Positions 15,052-22,002 of a DNA stretch of 22,002 nucleotides are shown here, piece by piece. The stretch is from a virus, in IMG/VR virus record IMGVR_UViG_3300017783_005116, positions 1-22,002 of that record; one strand, written 5' to 3'. The translations under genes and the position numbers were made by a program. Position 1 is the first letter of the stretch. Each line of letters starts with the position of its first letter. Under the pieces are notes generated by a model. It made no database searches. It was given only the letters and a program-made list of their open reading frames with translations, and had not been told where the DNA came from.

Positions 15052-15609
15052 ATGAGAAAATTTACTGACATACTTACTGAATCCAAAAAAATATACCAAT
15101 TTCATATTGGTGTAGCAGGAGAACTTCCTGAGAATTTTGAAGATAAGTTAGAACAATCATTAAAAAAGTTTGCTTTAGAAAATATATCAGCAGGCAAAAA
15201 GACTCCTATACAAGAAAGACCTTTGGATTTTCCACAATTAAAAAACATGGAAGTAACATATTGGGAAGCTGATGTAGTATATCCTACAACTCCGCAAGTG
15301 TTACAAGCATATATAGGCGAGTGCTGTACTATTGATCAAGCATACGTTATCGTTAGAAATATAAACGATCCAAGAGAAGAATACCAAGAAATAAAAGATA
15401 ATGAACCATACGAGTCGTTACTCAATACCGAAGAGATGGTATCAGAAGACGGCCAACCAATGGCAGGCGAAAGCAGAGTAATGGAATTACTCAAAGAGCT
15501 GGAGAAAGCACGTGGTGAGAGAGACATTGACATTGCAGACAGTGCTCCAATAGGCGATTCAAAAGATATCGATATGGTCGAAAATACAAAATCGGTTATA
15601 GGAGGCTGA
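15052..15609 (+). CDS. Late protein with capsid-targeting-like N-terminus
   Basis: I do not recognise a defined family for this 185-residue protein. It begins MRKFTDILTESKK, resembling the short signal (MKTYQEFI.E type) that sends T4 internal proteins into the prohead and is cut by the gp21 protease; LTE would be a fitting cleavage site. The centre alternates strands and helices (YQFHIGVAGELPENFEDKLEQSLKKF, MEVTYWEADVVYPTTPQVLQAYIGE, QAYVIVRNINDPREEY), and the end is acidic. There are two adjacent Cys at 87-88 (GECC) and no membrane segment. It is followed after 4 nt by the next gene, whose GGAGG site overlaps its last codons. A virion or core protein is plausible. Confidence 0.65.
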   Translation: MRKFTDILTESKKIYQFHIGVAGELPENFEDKLEQSLKKFALENISAGKKTPIQERPLDFPQLKNMEVTYWEADVVYPTTPQVLQAYIGECCTIDQAYVIVRNINDPREEYQEIKDNEPYESLLNTEEMVSEDGQPMAGESRVMELLKELEKARGERDIDIADSAPIGDSKDIDMVENTKSVIGG

Positions 15610-15613
15610 TATT

Positions 15614-16753
15614 ATGGATATGAAAAAAATATTAGAAAACATGGATCAAGCCGCAGCCGGTGAAAAACCAGCCGCAGGCAAGGGTAATGTAAACGACATG
15701 AAAACTATTTTAGAGTCAATTCAAGCAGTAGAAGAATGTGGACCAATGGTTGACGAAGGACCTATGCCTACAATGCCTACATCGATGCCACCCAAAGATG
15801 ATGGCAGTCCGGTATCAATGAACGTGTCAATTAATGCACGTGGTAAAGATCATGTAGCTGACCTAATTGACATGATGAAAAATGCAGGCGTTGGAGGAGC
15901 AAAAGAAATTGAACCTACAGACATGCCTATAAGTTTGCCTACACCAAAAGATATGGACATGCTTGATTTGCCAATGGACATGGATGGTCCAGACGATATG
16001 AACGATCTTAAGCCAGGCATACAAAAAGAACCATGTAAAAAATGTGGTAAAGTACATTTAGGAAATTCAAGTTGCGCCGGTCACGAAGATATCGATGTCG
16101 ACGAAGGCGGAATGAAAGATGAGCTCATTCAAGCAATGGAAAAGATTGCCGCTGACGATAGTGGAGAGTTGCTATATAAAGCACTAAGCAAAGGTGTAAT
16201 GGGTCCAGAAATACAAAAATATCTACAAGATATGTACGATGATGTAGCACGTGAAAATGGACTACACCCAGATGACGACCACGATGATATAGAACAAAAA
16301 ATGTGGGATCAAATCGAAGCAGACTACGGAATAGGCGAAGGTTACGACAACGACTATAAAGAAGATTATGCAAACGAACCTGATCCACAGTATGGAACTT
16401 TAGATGATGTAATTCCAGATGGTAACGATCTAAACAGAAAGAAAAAGTCTTACAAAGCTACAGCAGGCGGCGACAATCCAATTAATACAGAAGAAGTTAA
16501 CAGCATTAGAGAACGCTTGTTTAAAGCACTTGCAGAAAAAATGGATCCTGTAGGTAAAGAAGATGATGACGTAAACAACGATGGTAAAAAAGATAAGACA
16601 GATGATTATCTAAAAAACCGCAGAGAAAAAGTTGCAAAAGCTATTAACAAAGGCAAAGGCGAAAAAGAAAGCATTGAAGAAAGTGATTGTCCGAAATGCG
16701 GCAAAGCTGGTAAAAAGAAGTTAATGGCTTGTTCAAGTTGCGGATGTAGCTAA
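15614..16753 (+). CDS. Acidic structural-type protein with two zinc ribbons and an EF-hand-like loop
   Basis: This 379-residue protein has no single recognised family. In order: helices MKKILENMDQAAAG and MKTILESIQAVEEC; a Met/Pro/Asp-rich linker (40-135); a CxxC...C..H zinc site (C141, C144, C154, H157); a helical region (165-250); KKKSYKATAGGDNPINTEE followed by IRERLFKALAEKM; an EF-hand-like loop D319-N321-D323-G-K325-D327-D330; a basic helix DYLKNRREKVAKAINKG; and a C-terminal zinc ribbon (C359, C362, C373, C376, C378). The last motifs are familiar from virion proteins of marine T4-like phages. Its GGAGG site is strong. It is probably a virion or packaging-associated protein; binding of zinc or calcium is inference. 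Confidence 0.7.
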   Translation: MDMKKILENMDQAAAGEKPAAGKGNVNDMKTILESIQAVEECGPMVDEGPMPTMPTSMPPKDDGSPVSMNVSINARGKDHVADLIDMMKNAGVGGAKEIEPTDMPISLPTPKDMDMLDLPMDMDGPDDMNDLKPGIQKEPCKKCGKVHLGNSSCAGHEDIDVDEGGMKDELIQAMEKIAADDSGELLYKALSKGVMGPEIQKYLQDMYDDVARENGLHPDDDHDDIEQKMWDQIEADYGIGEGYDNDYKEDYANEPDPQYGTLDDVIPDGNDLNRKKKSYKATAGGDNPINTEEVNSIRERLFKALAEKMDPVGKEDDDVNNDGKKDKTDDYLKNRREKVAKAINKGKGEKESIEESDCPKCGKAGKKKLMACSSCGCS

Positions 16754-16765
16754 AAGGAAGTTATA

Positions 16766-17002
16766 ATGACTGATGAAGAAATTGCACACATTTTAAAACA
16801 AGAGCGCGAAGCTGGCGGCGGCGTTATTATGAAAGATGGTTTTCTAAAAATAGAAGAGCAACTTGCTCCACAGCCAGATGTAGACTTAGAGCGTGTAATT
16901 AAAGTATGGAACGAATGGATCCTTGGTCCAGACGATGCTCCTGCTAATACATTTACTACTCGTACTACTATGCGTCAGTATGATATGGACCACACTCAAT
17001 AA
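16766..17002 (+). CDS. Small acidic protein before terL, unknown function
   Basis: The 78-residue protein starts MTDEEIAHILKQEREAGGG and contains MKDGFLKIEEQL and VDLERVIKVWNEWILG, then a Thr-rich end. It is not recognised. AAGGAAG stands 8 nt before its ATG, 12 nt after the previous stop, so it is in the same transcript. The terL promoter follows it by 19 nt. It is probably a true gene because of the good ribosome site and tight packing. Confidence 0.7.
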   Translation: MTDEEIAHILKQEREAGGGVIMKDGFLKIEEQLAPQPDVDLERVIKVWNEWILGPDDAPANTFTTRTTMRQYDMDHTQ

Positions 17003-17021
17003 CACACATTGAAGTGCGCGG

Positions 17022-17028
17022 TTAAATA
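17022..17028 (+). promoter_or_regulatory. Late promoter abutting terL
   Basis: TTAAATA, preceded by GG at 17020-17021 and followed by cgtac and the ATG at 17034. The 5-nt spacing equals that of gp14 and the 629-residue gene. There is no clear Shine-Dalgarno site. Confidence 0.6.
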
Positions 17029-17033
17029 CGTAC

Positions 17034-18614
17034 ATGAGCAAAAGTTTAGATGGCGTATTAACTAAAAAAGCCAACACCAGAGAAACATTTACAGAAGAAC
17101 AAATACAGGATCTGCAATTTTGCATGGATCCTGAATTAGGCTATCTGTATTTTGCAAAGAAGTTTGCGTACATTCAACACCCTGTACAAGGCAAACTATT
17201 ATTTGATCCTTTCACATACCAGTTAGGGTTAATGGAAAGTTATCACAAATATAGATTTAATATAAACATGATGCCAAGGCAAACAGGTAAAACTACCTGT
17301 GCGGCAATATACTTAACTTGGTATGCAATGTTCAACCCAGATCAAACTATACTAATTGCGGCACACAAGTACACTGGTGCGCAAGAGATTATGCAACGTA
17401 TTAGATACGTATATGAAATGTGTCCTGATCATATTAGAGCAGGTGTAACATCATACAACAAAGGTAGTATAGAGTTTGAGAATGGATCACGTATTGCTTC
17501 ACAAACTACAACAGGCAACACAGGGCGTGGTATGTCTATATCATTACTATACTGTGATGAGTTTGCATTTGTGATGCCTAACATTGCCGAAGAATTTTGG
17601 ACTTCGATATCACCTACACTTGCTACAGGTGGTCGTGCTATTATTACAAGCACACCTAACTCAGACGAAGATACATTTGCTACTATATGGAAGCAAGCAG
17701 AAGATAAATTTGATGCTAACGGAAATGAACAAGATGTTGGTATAAACGGCTTTCATAGTTTTATAGCAGAATGGCATGAGCATCCTGATAGGGATGACAA
17801 ATGGAAAGCAGACGAAATAGGACGTATTGGTGAAGAGAAGTTTAGACGTGAATACGGTTGTGAATTTCTTGTATTTGACGAAACACTTATTAATAGTATT
17901 AAGTTAGCCGCTATGGAAGGATCAACACCTTTATTGAATATGGGTCAAACACGTTGGTATAAAAAACCTACAAGTCAATATACATATTGTGTATCGCTTG
18001 ATCCCTCAATGGGTACAGGAGGCGATTATAGTGCAATACAAGTATTTGAATTGCCTACATACGAACAAGTAGCAGAATGGCGACACAATCAAACAGCTAT
18101 ACCAGGACAAATTAGAATACTTGCTGACATATGTAAGTATATAGAACAGGAAACAAATCATCCTGCTGGTATATACTGGAGTGTAGAAAATAATGGATTA
18201 GGTGAAGCGGCACTAATTGTTATACAAGACTTTGGCGAAGAAAACATACCGGGATTATTTGTAAGTGAACCTATACGCAAAGGACATGTGCGTAAATTTA
18301 GAAAAGGCTTTAACACTACACATAGTACAAAAGTTACAGCATGTAGTAGATTAAAAACAATGGTAGAAAATGATAAAATGTCTATCAAATCAAAAGTTCT
18401 TATAGGTGAGCTTAAAAACTTTATTGCAACCGGATCAAGTTATCAAGCAAAATCTGGTGCAACAGATGATTTAATAAGTGCTACATTATTATCCTTGCGT
18501 ATGATGGAAGTGCTTAAAGATTGGGATCCGAGAGTGTATAATACATTCAATCAAGCAGAAGATATAGAAGATTACGAAGCACCTATGCCTATCTTCATTA
18601 GCAGTAACTATTGA
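17034..18614 (+). CDS. gp17: Terminase large subunit gp17 (packaging ATPase and nuclease)
   Basis: The 526-residue packaging motor has all key motifs. The ATPase has Walker A PRQTGKTT (81-88), Walker B LLYCDE (171-176, with D175 and E176) and the coupling motif TSTPN (205-209). The nuclease domain has D323 in SLDPSMGTGGD, E385 in WSVENNG and D478/D479 in GATDDLISA, the RNase H-like acidic triad. T4 gp17 has 610 residues, so this is compact but complete. No intron or intein is seen. The start has no ribosome site but lies 5 nt after a late box, so leaderless translation is likely. Its stop (TGA, 18612-18614) overlaps the next gene's late promoter. Confidence 0.97.
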   Translation: MSKSLDGVLTKKANTRETFTEEQIQDLQFCMDPELGYLYFAKKFAYIQHPVQGKLLFDPFTYQLGLMESYHKYRFNINMMPRQTGKTTCAAIYLTWYAMFNPDQTILIAAHKYTGAQEIMQRIRYVYEMCPDHIRAGVTSYNKGSIEFENGSRIASQTTTGNTGRGMSISLLYCDEFAFVMPNIAEEFWTSISPTLATGGRAIITSTPNSDEDTFATIWKQAEDKFDANGNEQDVGINGFHSFIAEWHEHPDRDDKWKADEIGRIGEEKFRREYGCEFLVFDETLINSIKLAAMEGSTPLLNMGQTRWYKKPTSQYTYCVSLDPSMGTGGDYSAIQVFELPTYEQVAEWRHNQTAIPGQIRILADICKYIEQETNHPAGIYWSVENNGLGEAALIVIQDFGEENIPGLFVSEPIRKGHVRKFRKGFNTTHSTKVTACSRLKTMVENDKMSIKSKVLIGELKNFIATGSSYQAKSGATDDLISATLLSLRMMEVLKDWDPRVYNTFNQAEDIEDYEAPMPIFISSNY

Positions 18615-18620
18615 TAAATA
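18613..18620 (+). promoter_or_regulatory. Late promoter overlapping the terL stop
   Basis: GATAAATA shares two bases with the terL stop and ends 5 nt before ATG 18626. No ribosome site is present between them. Confidence 0.78.
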
Positions 18621-18625
18621 CTAAT

Positions 18626-20515
18626 ATGCAGAATATACAAAAGATAAGCACAGATTTATTTAATAAACTACGTGGCAGATTTGACCAAATTACAATCGGC
18701 GACGAAAGCGGCACTGTCACAAATACACCTGACAATGCAAGATTTTTTGATTTTGCATATACCGAAGGAAAAAAAGAATTAGGAAAAGTTAGTGTAAGTA
18801 TAAATGAAGAAGATAAACTAACTGTAATATTTTCAAAAGACTTTATTACAGCAGAAGATTCATTTACACAAAAGAATTGGTATAACTTTCTTAAAGAATT
18901 ACGTCAATTTGCCAAAAAAAGAATGTTAGAATTTGACGTAAGAGACATTAACAAATCCAATTTAACTAAAAGAGATTACAAATTTTTAGCAAAGCAGTCT
19001 GGGGACGATAACATGAACGAATCTAAGATGTATGGCACATCTCGTGTAAGCTATCAAAATGTTGATGAAGCACGTATTGTAGTAAAACATACAGAAAATA
19101 TTAATCAAGAATTAAACAATAGAACACAAAAGATTGGTTCTATTTACATTGAAAGCAATGACGGAGAACGCTTTAAGTATCCATACAAACATTTGAATGG
19201 TGCAAGAGCAATGGCACGTCATGTAGCAGAAGGCGGTAAACCTTACGATGACTTTGGTAAACATATTACAAGCCTATCTGAAGAACTTTCTAAACTTAAA
19301 AAGTTTACTTCTTACATGGGTCGTTCAGCAGTAATGGCAGAAAGCCTTGCAGAATATACAGACGTTGTAAAAGGCCGTATTAAAACGGTAAAGAAAACAA
19401 TAGAAAGTTTACAAAAAAAGAAAAACTACACAGAGGCATTTTCATCATTTGAATCCCCAGTTCTTGAAGATGTGCCAAGTGACGTTGCTGAAAATTGGAT
19501 TGATCAACTTACTGTAAGACAGTTTAACGAAGAATTAAAAGATGTATTTCCATATATCTATAAGTTAGTAAGTGAAGCAACAAAAGCAACAGAATTAGGT
19601 CCGGATGATTTAGTAGATGAATCAGCACTAATGGCTTACGCAGGCAAAAAGAAGCACGGCGCAGAATATATGAAAAAAGCCGCACAGGCAGGACGCGAAG
19701 GTGCAAGTCAAGAAGAATTAGGCCGACTAAAAGACAAGTATAGTAAAGCTGAAAAGACTCCAGAAGAAATTCAAATAGAAACAGCATTTGAAAAAATGAT
19801 GGGTCAGTTTTCAGAAGCCGGTGAAGAAGAAGAACACGAAACCGGATTTGAATTCATAGGTGATGACGGTGAACCAGCATACGGTCAACTATTATATACG
19901 GTTGTAAATGGTGAAGTAGATCCTAAATCATTAAGAGGTGAAACTGATGAATCAGATCCAAGGTTTGCAACTCATAAAGTTGATTCTGAGTTTGCAACAA
20001 TGATGGTTGCACCCGGAGGTGATGATCACGAATCTGCACTTAATTATGCTCAAGTGGACTACAAAGAAAAACAAGCCGAAAATGAATCAGTATGTTCAGA
20101 GTGCGGCAACCCAAGTTACACAACATTACCAGAAGAAAAGCAAAAAGGCGTAGACGGCAAAGTATGCTGGAAAGGCTACAAGCGTATGGGCACCAAGAAA
20201 AAAGGTGGCAAGACTGTAGACAACTGTGTAAAGATTAAAGATGATGTCGAAATGGACGAAAAAGAACAAAAGACACCATTAGGCGAGTTCATACTAAGTT
20301 ACTTTGATAGAGAACAAGGCGCATTTCCAAAAGGCGAAACAGCAGTTCTTACAATGGTAGAAAAAGATTATGGCGAGCGGTTCATAGAACCTGCAAAGGC
20401 ATTTATAGAACAAATACAAGCAACGTACGAAGAAATCCAAATGCGTACACAACCACAGCAAATGGAAGTCGATACAGAGTTTGACAGAATGAGAGAGTTA
20501 GCTGGTTTAAGATAA
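18626..20515 (+). CDS. Large virion-type protein with zinc-ribbon motif
   Basis: The ATG at 18626 gives MQNIQKISTDLFNKLRGRF and 629 residues. A frame with a TTG start at 18611 exists but would lie within the late promoter. It is not assigned to a named T4 gene. In order: a folded-looking N-terminal domain (1-125); an internal ESKMYGTSRVSYQNVDEARIVV segment; a helical coiled region (210-265); VDQ/LTVRQFNEELKDVFPYIYKL; the helical module GKKKHGAEYMKKAAQAGREG ... EELGRLKDKYSKAEK (340-376); Cys-containing VCSECGN (C490, C493) with CWKGYKRMGTKKKGGKTVDNC (C514, C534); FILSYFDREQGAFPKGETAVL; and the end RMRELAGLR. These motifs recur in virion proteins of marine T4-like phages. It is probably structural. 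Confidence 0.75.
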   Translation: MQNIQKISTDLFNKLRGRFDQITIGDESGTVTNTPDNARFFDFAYTEGKKELGKVSVSINEEDKLTVIFSKDFITAEDSFTQKNWYNFLKELRQFAKKRMLEFDVRDINKSNLTKRDYKFLAKQSGDDNMNESKMYGTSRVSYQNVDEARIVVKHTENINQELNNRTQKIGSIYIESNDGERFKYPYKHLNGARAMARHVAEGGKPYDDFGKHITSLSEELSKLKKFTSYMGRSAVMAESLAEYTDVVKGRIKTVKKTIESLQKKKNYTEAFSSFESPVLEDVPSDVAENWIDQLTVRQFNEELKDVFPYIYKLVSEATKATELGPDDLVDESALMAYAGKKKHGAEYMKKAAQAGREGASQEELGRLKDKYSKAEKTPEEIQIETAFEKMMGQFSEAGEEEEHETGFEFIGDDGEPAYGQLLYTVVNGEVDPKSLRGETDESDPRFATHKVDSEFATMMVAPGGDDHESALNYAQVDYKEKQAENESVCSECGNPSYTTLPEEKQKGVDGKVCWKGYKRMGTKKKGGKTVDNCVKIKDDVEMDEKEQKTPLGEFILSYFDREQGAFPKGETAVLTMVEKDYGERFIEPAKAFIEQIQATYEEIQMRTQPQQMEVDTEFDRMRELAGLR

Positions 20516-20540
20516 TCATCTAACTCCTTTAAGTTTTTTT
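20495..20540 (+). terminator. Possible weak terminator after the 629-residue gene
   Basis: GAGTTAG (20495-20501) can pair with CTAACTC (20520-20526), and seven T's follow at 20534-20540. The loop is long and the stem overlaps the coding end, so the call is tentative. Confidence 0.3.
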
Positions 20541-20561
20541 GTCTTTTCTTTAAAAAAAGAC

Positions 20562-20590
20562 TTGACAATGTTTGTAAACGATAGTATTAT
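20562..20590 (+). promoter_or_regulatory. Near-consensus sigma-70 promoter of gp32
   Basis: TTGACA (20562-20567), 17 nt, TATTAT (20585-20590; one mismatch). It would start a leader of about 60 nt that ends in a strong AGGAGG site (20642-20647). It separates replication genes from the late block. Confidence 0.85.
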
Positions 20591-20655
20591 ATATACTGTG
20601 CTACAAACAAATAAGGCACAAAGCACATAGGCATAACATATAGGAGGCACAAACT

Positions 20656-21651
20656 ATGGCATCATTAGCAGAAATCCGAGCAAAGCTCAAGGAACAAGAA
20701 GCCAACACTGGCGGAAACAGAGGTCCACAAGGACCCAATCCAATTTACCCATTTTGGAATATGCAAGAAGGACAGAGTTCAACTCTGAGATTCCTTCCTG
20801 ATGGAGACGCAGACAATACTTTCTTTTGGAAAGAACGTTTGATGATCAAACTTCCATTTAGTGGAGTAAAAGGGGACACAGGTTCTCGTCCAGTACAAGT
20901 ACAAGTACCTTGTATGGAAATGTACGGCGATAGCTGTTCAATTTTACAAGAAGTACGTGGTTGGTTTAAAGATCCATCATTAGAAGATATGGGTCGTAAA
21001 TATTGGAAGAAGCGTTCATACGTATTCCAAGGTTTTGTAACGGAAAACCCACTTGCCGATGATCAAGCACCTGAGAATCCAATCAGACGCTTTATTATTG
21101 GTCCACAAATCTTCCAGATCATTAAGCAGGCGCTTATGGATCCAGACATGGAAGAACTACCAACAGATTATACTGCTGGTGTAGACTTCCGTCTTAACAA
21201 AACAAGTAAAGGCGGTTACGCAGACTATTCAACATCAAACTGGGCTCGTAGAGAGCGTCCATTAAGTGATGAAGAAATGTCAGCAATCAACACACATGGT
21301 TTGTTTAACCTAAATGACTTCCTTCCAAAGAAGCCAGACGAAACTGCAATTAAAGTAATGCAGGAGATGTTTGAAGCATCTGTAGATGGCGAAGTATATG
21401 ATCCAGATCGTTGGAGCAACTACTTCCGTCCAGCAGGGATGTCACAAGCAACAGGTGATCCTAACAAAGCACCTGCTCCAGCGGCACCAACTGCAACTGC
21501 TCCGGCAGAACCAACTCCAGCACCAGAAGCGGCACCAGCGGCTCCTGTAGCAGAAACAGCACCAGCGGCACCAGCGGCTGAAGCGGCACCTGCAACTGGC
21601 GGTGATGCAAATGACATTCTTGCAATGATCAGAGCACGTCAAGGACAGTAA
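20656..21651 (+). CDS. gp32: Single-stranded DNA-binding protein gp32
   Basis: This is the 331-residue cyanophage-type gp32, which coats ssDNA during replication and recombination. It starts MASLAEIRAKLKEQEA (the cooperative N-terminal region), then NPIYPFWNMQEGQSSTLRFLPDGD, KERLMIKLPF, VPCMEMYGDSC (C86, C94), RKYWKKRSYVFQGFV, IGPQIFQIIKQAL and GVDFRLNKTSKGGYADYSTS, the OB-fold and partner region shared with marine gp32 proteins. The T4 zinc site has three Cys and one His; only two Cys are obvious here. Residues 271-314 are an Ala/Pro linker and the end is DANDILAMIRARQGQ, not the Asp-rich tail of T4. The start is fixed by AGGAGG 8 nt upstream. Confidence 0.93.
   Translation: MASLAEIRAKLKEQEANTGGNRGPQGPNPIYPFWNMQEGQSSTLRFLPDGDADNTFFWKERLMIKLPFSGVKGDTGSRPVQVQVPCMEMYGDSCSILQEVRGWFKDPSLEDMGRKYWKKRSYVFQGFVTENPLADDQAPENPIRRFIIGPQIFQIIKQALMDPDMEELPTDYTAGVDFRLNKTSKGGYADYSTSNWARRERPLSDEEMSAINTHGLFNLNDFLPKKPDETAIKVMQEMFEASVDGEVYDPDRWSNYFRPAGMSQATGDPNKAPAPAAPTATAPAEPTPAPEAAPAAPVAETAPAAPAAEAAPATGGDANDILAMIRARQGQ
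21466..21597 (+). repeat. Ala/Pro-rich low-complexity linker in gp32
   Basis: GCA, GCG, CCA and ACT codons dominate 44 residues, with imperfect repeats such as gcaccagcggc. The local GC is higher than around it, and the antisense frame therefore also stays open. Confidence 0.85.
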
Positions 21652-21657
21652 AACAAT

Positions 21658-21741
21658 ATGACAGCTATTGGCGAAACCGAAGTAGAGATTCACGGTTTAC
21701 CTGTCAAAACTTCAAAAGTTAATAGCTGTCACGCTTTTTAG
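21658..21741 (+). CDS. Tiny ORF between gp32 and uvsX, uncertain
   Basis: ATG 21658 to TAG 21741 encodes 27 residues (MTAIGETEVEIHGLPVKTSK, then VNSCHAF). The upstream ribosome site is weak (AAGGA, 12 nt away). Inverted-repeat arms at both ends make an RNA element an equal alternative. No family is recognised. Confidence 0.35.
   Translation: MTAIGETEVEIHGLPVKTSKVNSCHAF
21659..21731 (+). other. Inverted repeat between gp32 and uvsX
   Basis: TGACAGCTATT (21659-21669) is the exact reverse complement of AATAGCTGTCA (21721-21731). A nested pair, AAACCG (21674-21679) and CGGTTT (21693-21698), sits in the loop. It could fold as a branched RNA that separates gp32 and uvsX expression. Confidence 0.65.
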
Positions 21742-21754
21742 ATAGGAGAAAAAT

Positions 21755-22002
21755 ATGGCGAACAAATCGTTTGATCCGACAAAGTTTCGGAATTCATTAA
21801 CAAAATCTATTTCAGGTATGAGTGCAGGATTTAACGATCCTACCGACTGGATTAGTACAGGCAACTATGCACTCAATTATCTTATCTCAGGAGACTTTAA
21901 CAAAGGTGTTCCGATGGGTAAAGTAACTGTTTTTGCAGGAGAGTCTGGCGCAGGCAAATCATATATCTGTGCAGGCAATATTGTAAAAGCAGCACAAGAA
22001 CA
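21755..22002 (+). CDS. uvsX: UvsX RecA-like recombinase, partial
   Basis: Eighty-two codons are present before the right edge. The protein starts MANKSFDPTKFRNSLTKSIS, then WISTGNYALNYLISGDFNKG and Walker A GESGAGKS (62-69), the ATP-binding core of the T4 UvsX/RecA recombinase that pairs DNA strands. AGGAG stands 6 nt before the ATG. It follows gp32 by about 100 nt, and the two proteins act together in T4 recombination-dependent replication. Confidence 0.93.
   Translation, partial: MANKSFDPTKFRNSLTKSISGMSAGFNDPTDWISTGNYALNYLISGDFNKGVPMGKVTVFAGESGAGKSYICAGNIVKAAQE

Noticed and set aside
16125-16388. Minus-strand His/Leu-rich frame opposite the zinc-ribbon protein
   Set aside because: It arises from acidic codons read in reverse; the plus-strand gene has a strong GGAGG site and zinc motifs.
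18611-18625. TTG start for the 629-residue protein
   Set aside because: It would lie in the late-promoter box; ATG 18626 has the same spacing as other box-ATG pairs.
20541-20561. GTCTTTT/AAAAGAC stem as a terminator
   Set aside because: It is not followed by a T-run on the plus strand and it merges into the gp32 -35 box; A/T content alone may explain the pairing.
21420-21617. Minus-strand Ala/Gly-rich frame opposite the end of gp32
   Set aside because: It is a by-product of the repetitive GCA/CCA codons in the gp32 linker; there is no promoter, ribosome site or domain.
1-22002. tRNA genes, CRISPR arrays, insertion sequences, introns or inteins
   Set aside because: None was seen on reading: genes are packed with short gaps, and the terminase, sheath and recombinase frames are uninterrupted.

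Overview
The window is part of the genome of a T4-type myovirus, most likely one that infects a marine Gram-negative bacterium with low-GC DNA (a Pelagibacter- or cyanobacterium-type phage is plausible). The evidence is the set of T4 core homologues (gp13, gp14, gp15, gp18 sheath, gp19 tube, gp4, gp16/gp17 terminase, gp32, UvsX), the AT-rich coding sequence, and accessory genes typical of marine T4-like phages: a 2OG-Fe(II) oxygenase, a conserved HNH protein and zinc-ribbon structural proteins. No host genes, tRNAs, CRISPR arrays or insertion sequences were seen. The host assignment is inference.

Layout. (1) 1-2799, minus strand: a heptose/sugar-nucleotide cassette (gmhB, partial; a cupin; hldD; hldE) that could build or modify ADP-heptose for host lipopolysaccharide. 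It has its own perfect TTGACA-17-TATAAT promoter inside the end of a Nudix gene. (2) 2812-5848, minus strand: Nudix hydrolase, gp15 tail terminator and gp14 neck protein. (3) 5854-5874: a perfect palindrome that is a two-way T4-type late promoter, dividing gp14 (minus) from gp13 (plus). (4) 5896-7980, plus: gp13, then a second perfect sigma-70 promoter driving a 2OG oxygenase and a deoxynucleotide kinase, with a convergent HNH gene on the minus strand. (5) 8371-12452: an unusually large sheath gene (gp18), the tube gene (gp19) and a strong terminator. (6) 12487-20515: tube-initiator-like protein, a small protein, gp4 interrupted by an in-frame stop, small terminase, three accessory or structural proteins, large terminase and a 629-residue structural protein. 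(7) 20562-22002: a third near-consensus sigma-70 promoter, gp32, a tiny ORF inside an inverted repeat, and the start of uvsX.

Regulation can be read from the sequence. Structural genes carry a late-promoter box (GATAAATA and variants). Metabolic, heptose and replication genes carry vegetative sigma-70 promoters, suggesting early or middle expression. The late promoters fall into two groups: some leave a 21-35 nt leader, usually with a Shine-Dalgarno site, while others lie 4-5 nt before the ATG and leave no room for a leader, which predicts leaderless mRNAs for gp14, the 409-residue protein, terL and the 629-residue protein.

The most notable observations are the leaderless-late-promoter pattern, the nonsense codon in gp4, the compact ADP-heptose cassette under host-type control, and a repeated Trp-containing module in the enlarged sheath that also appears in gp14 and gp15. 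No gap longer than 300 bases lacks a gene.
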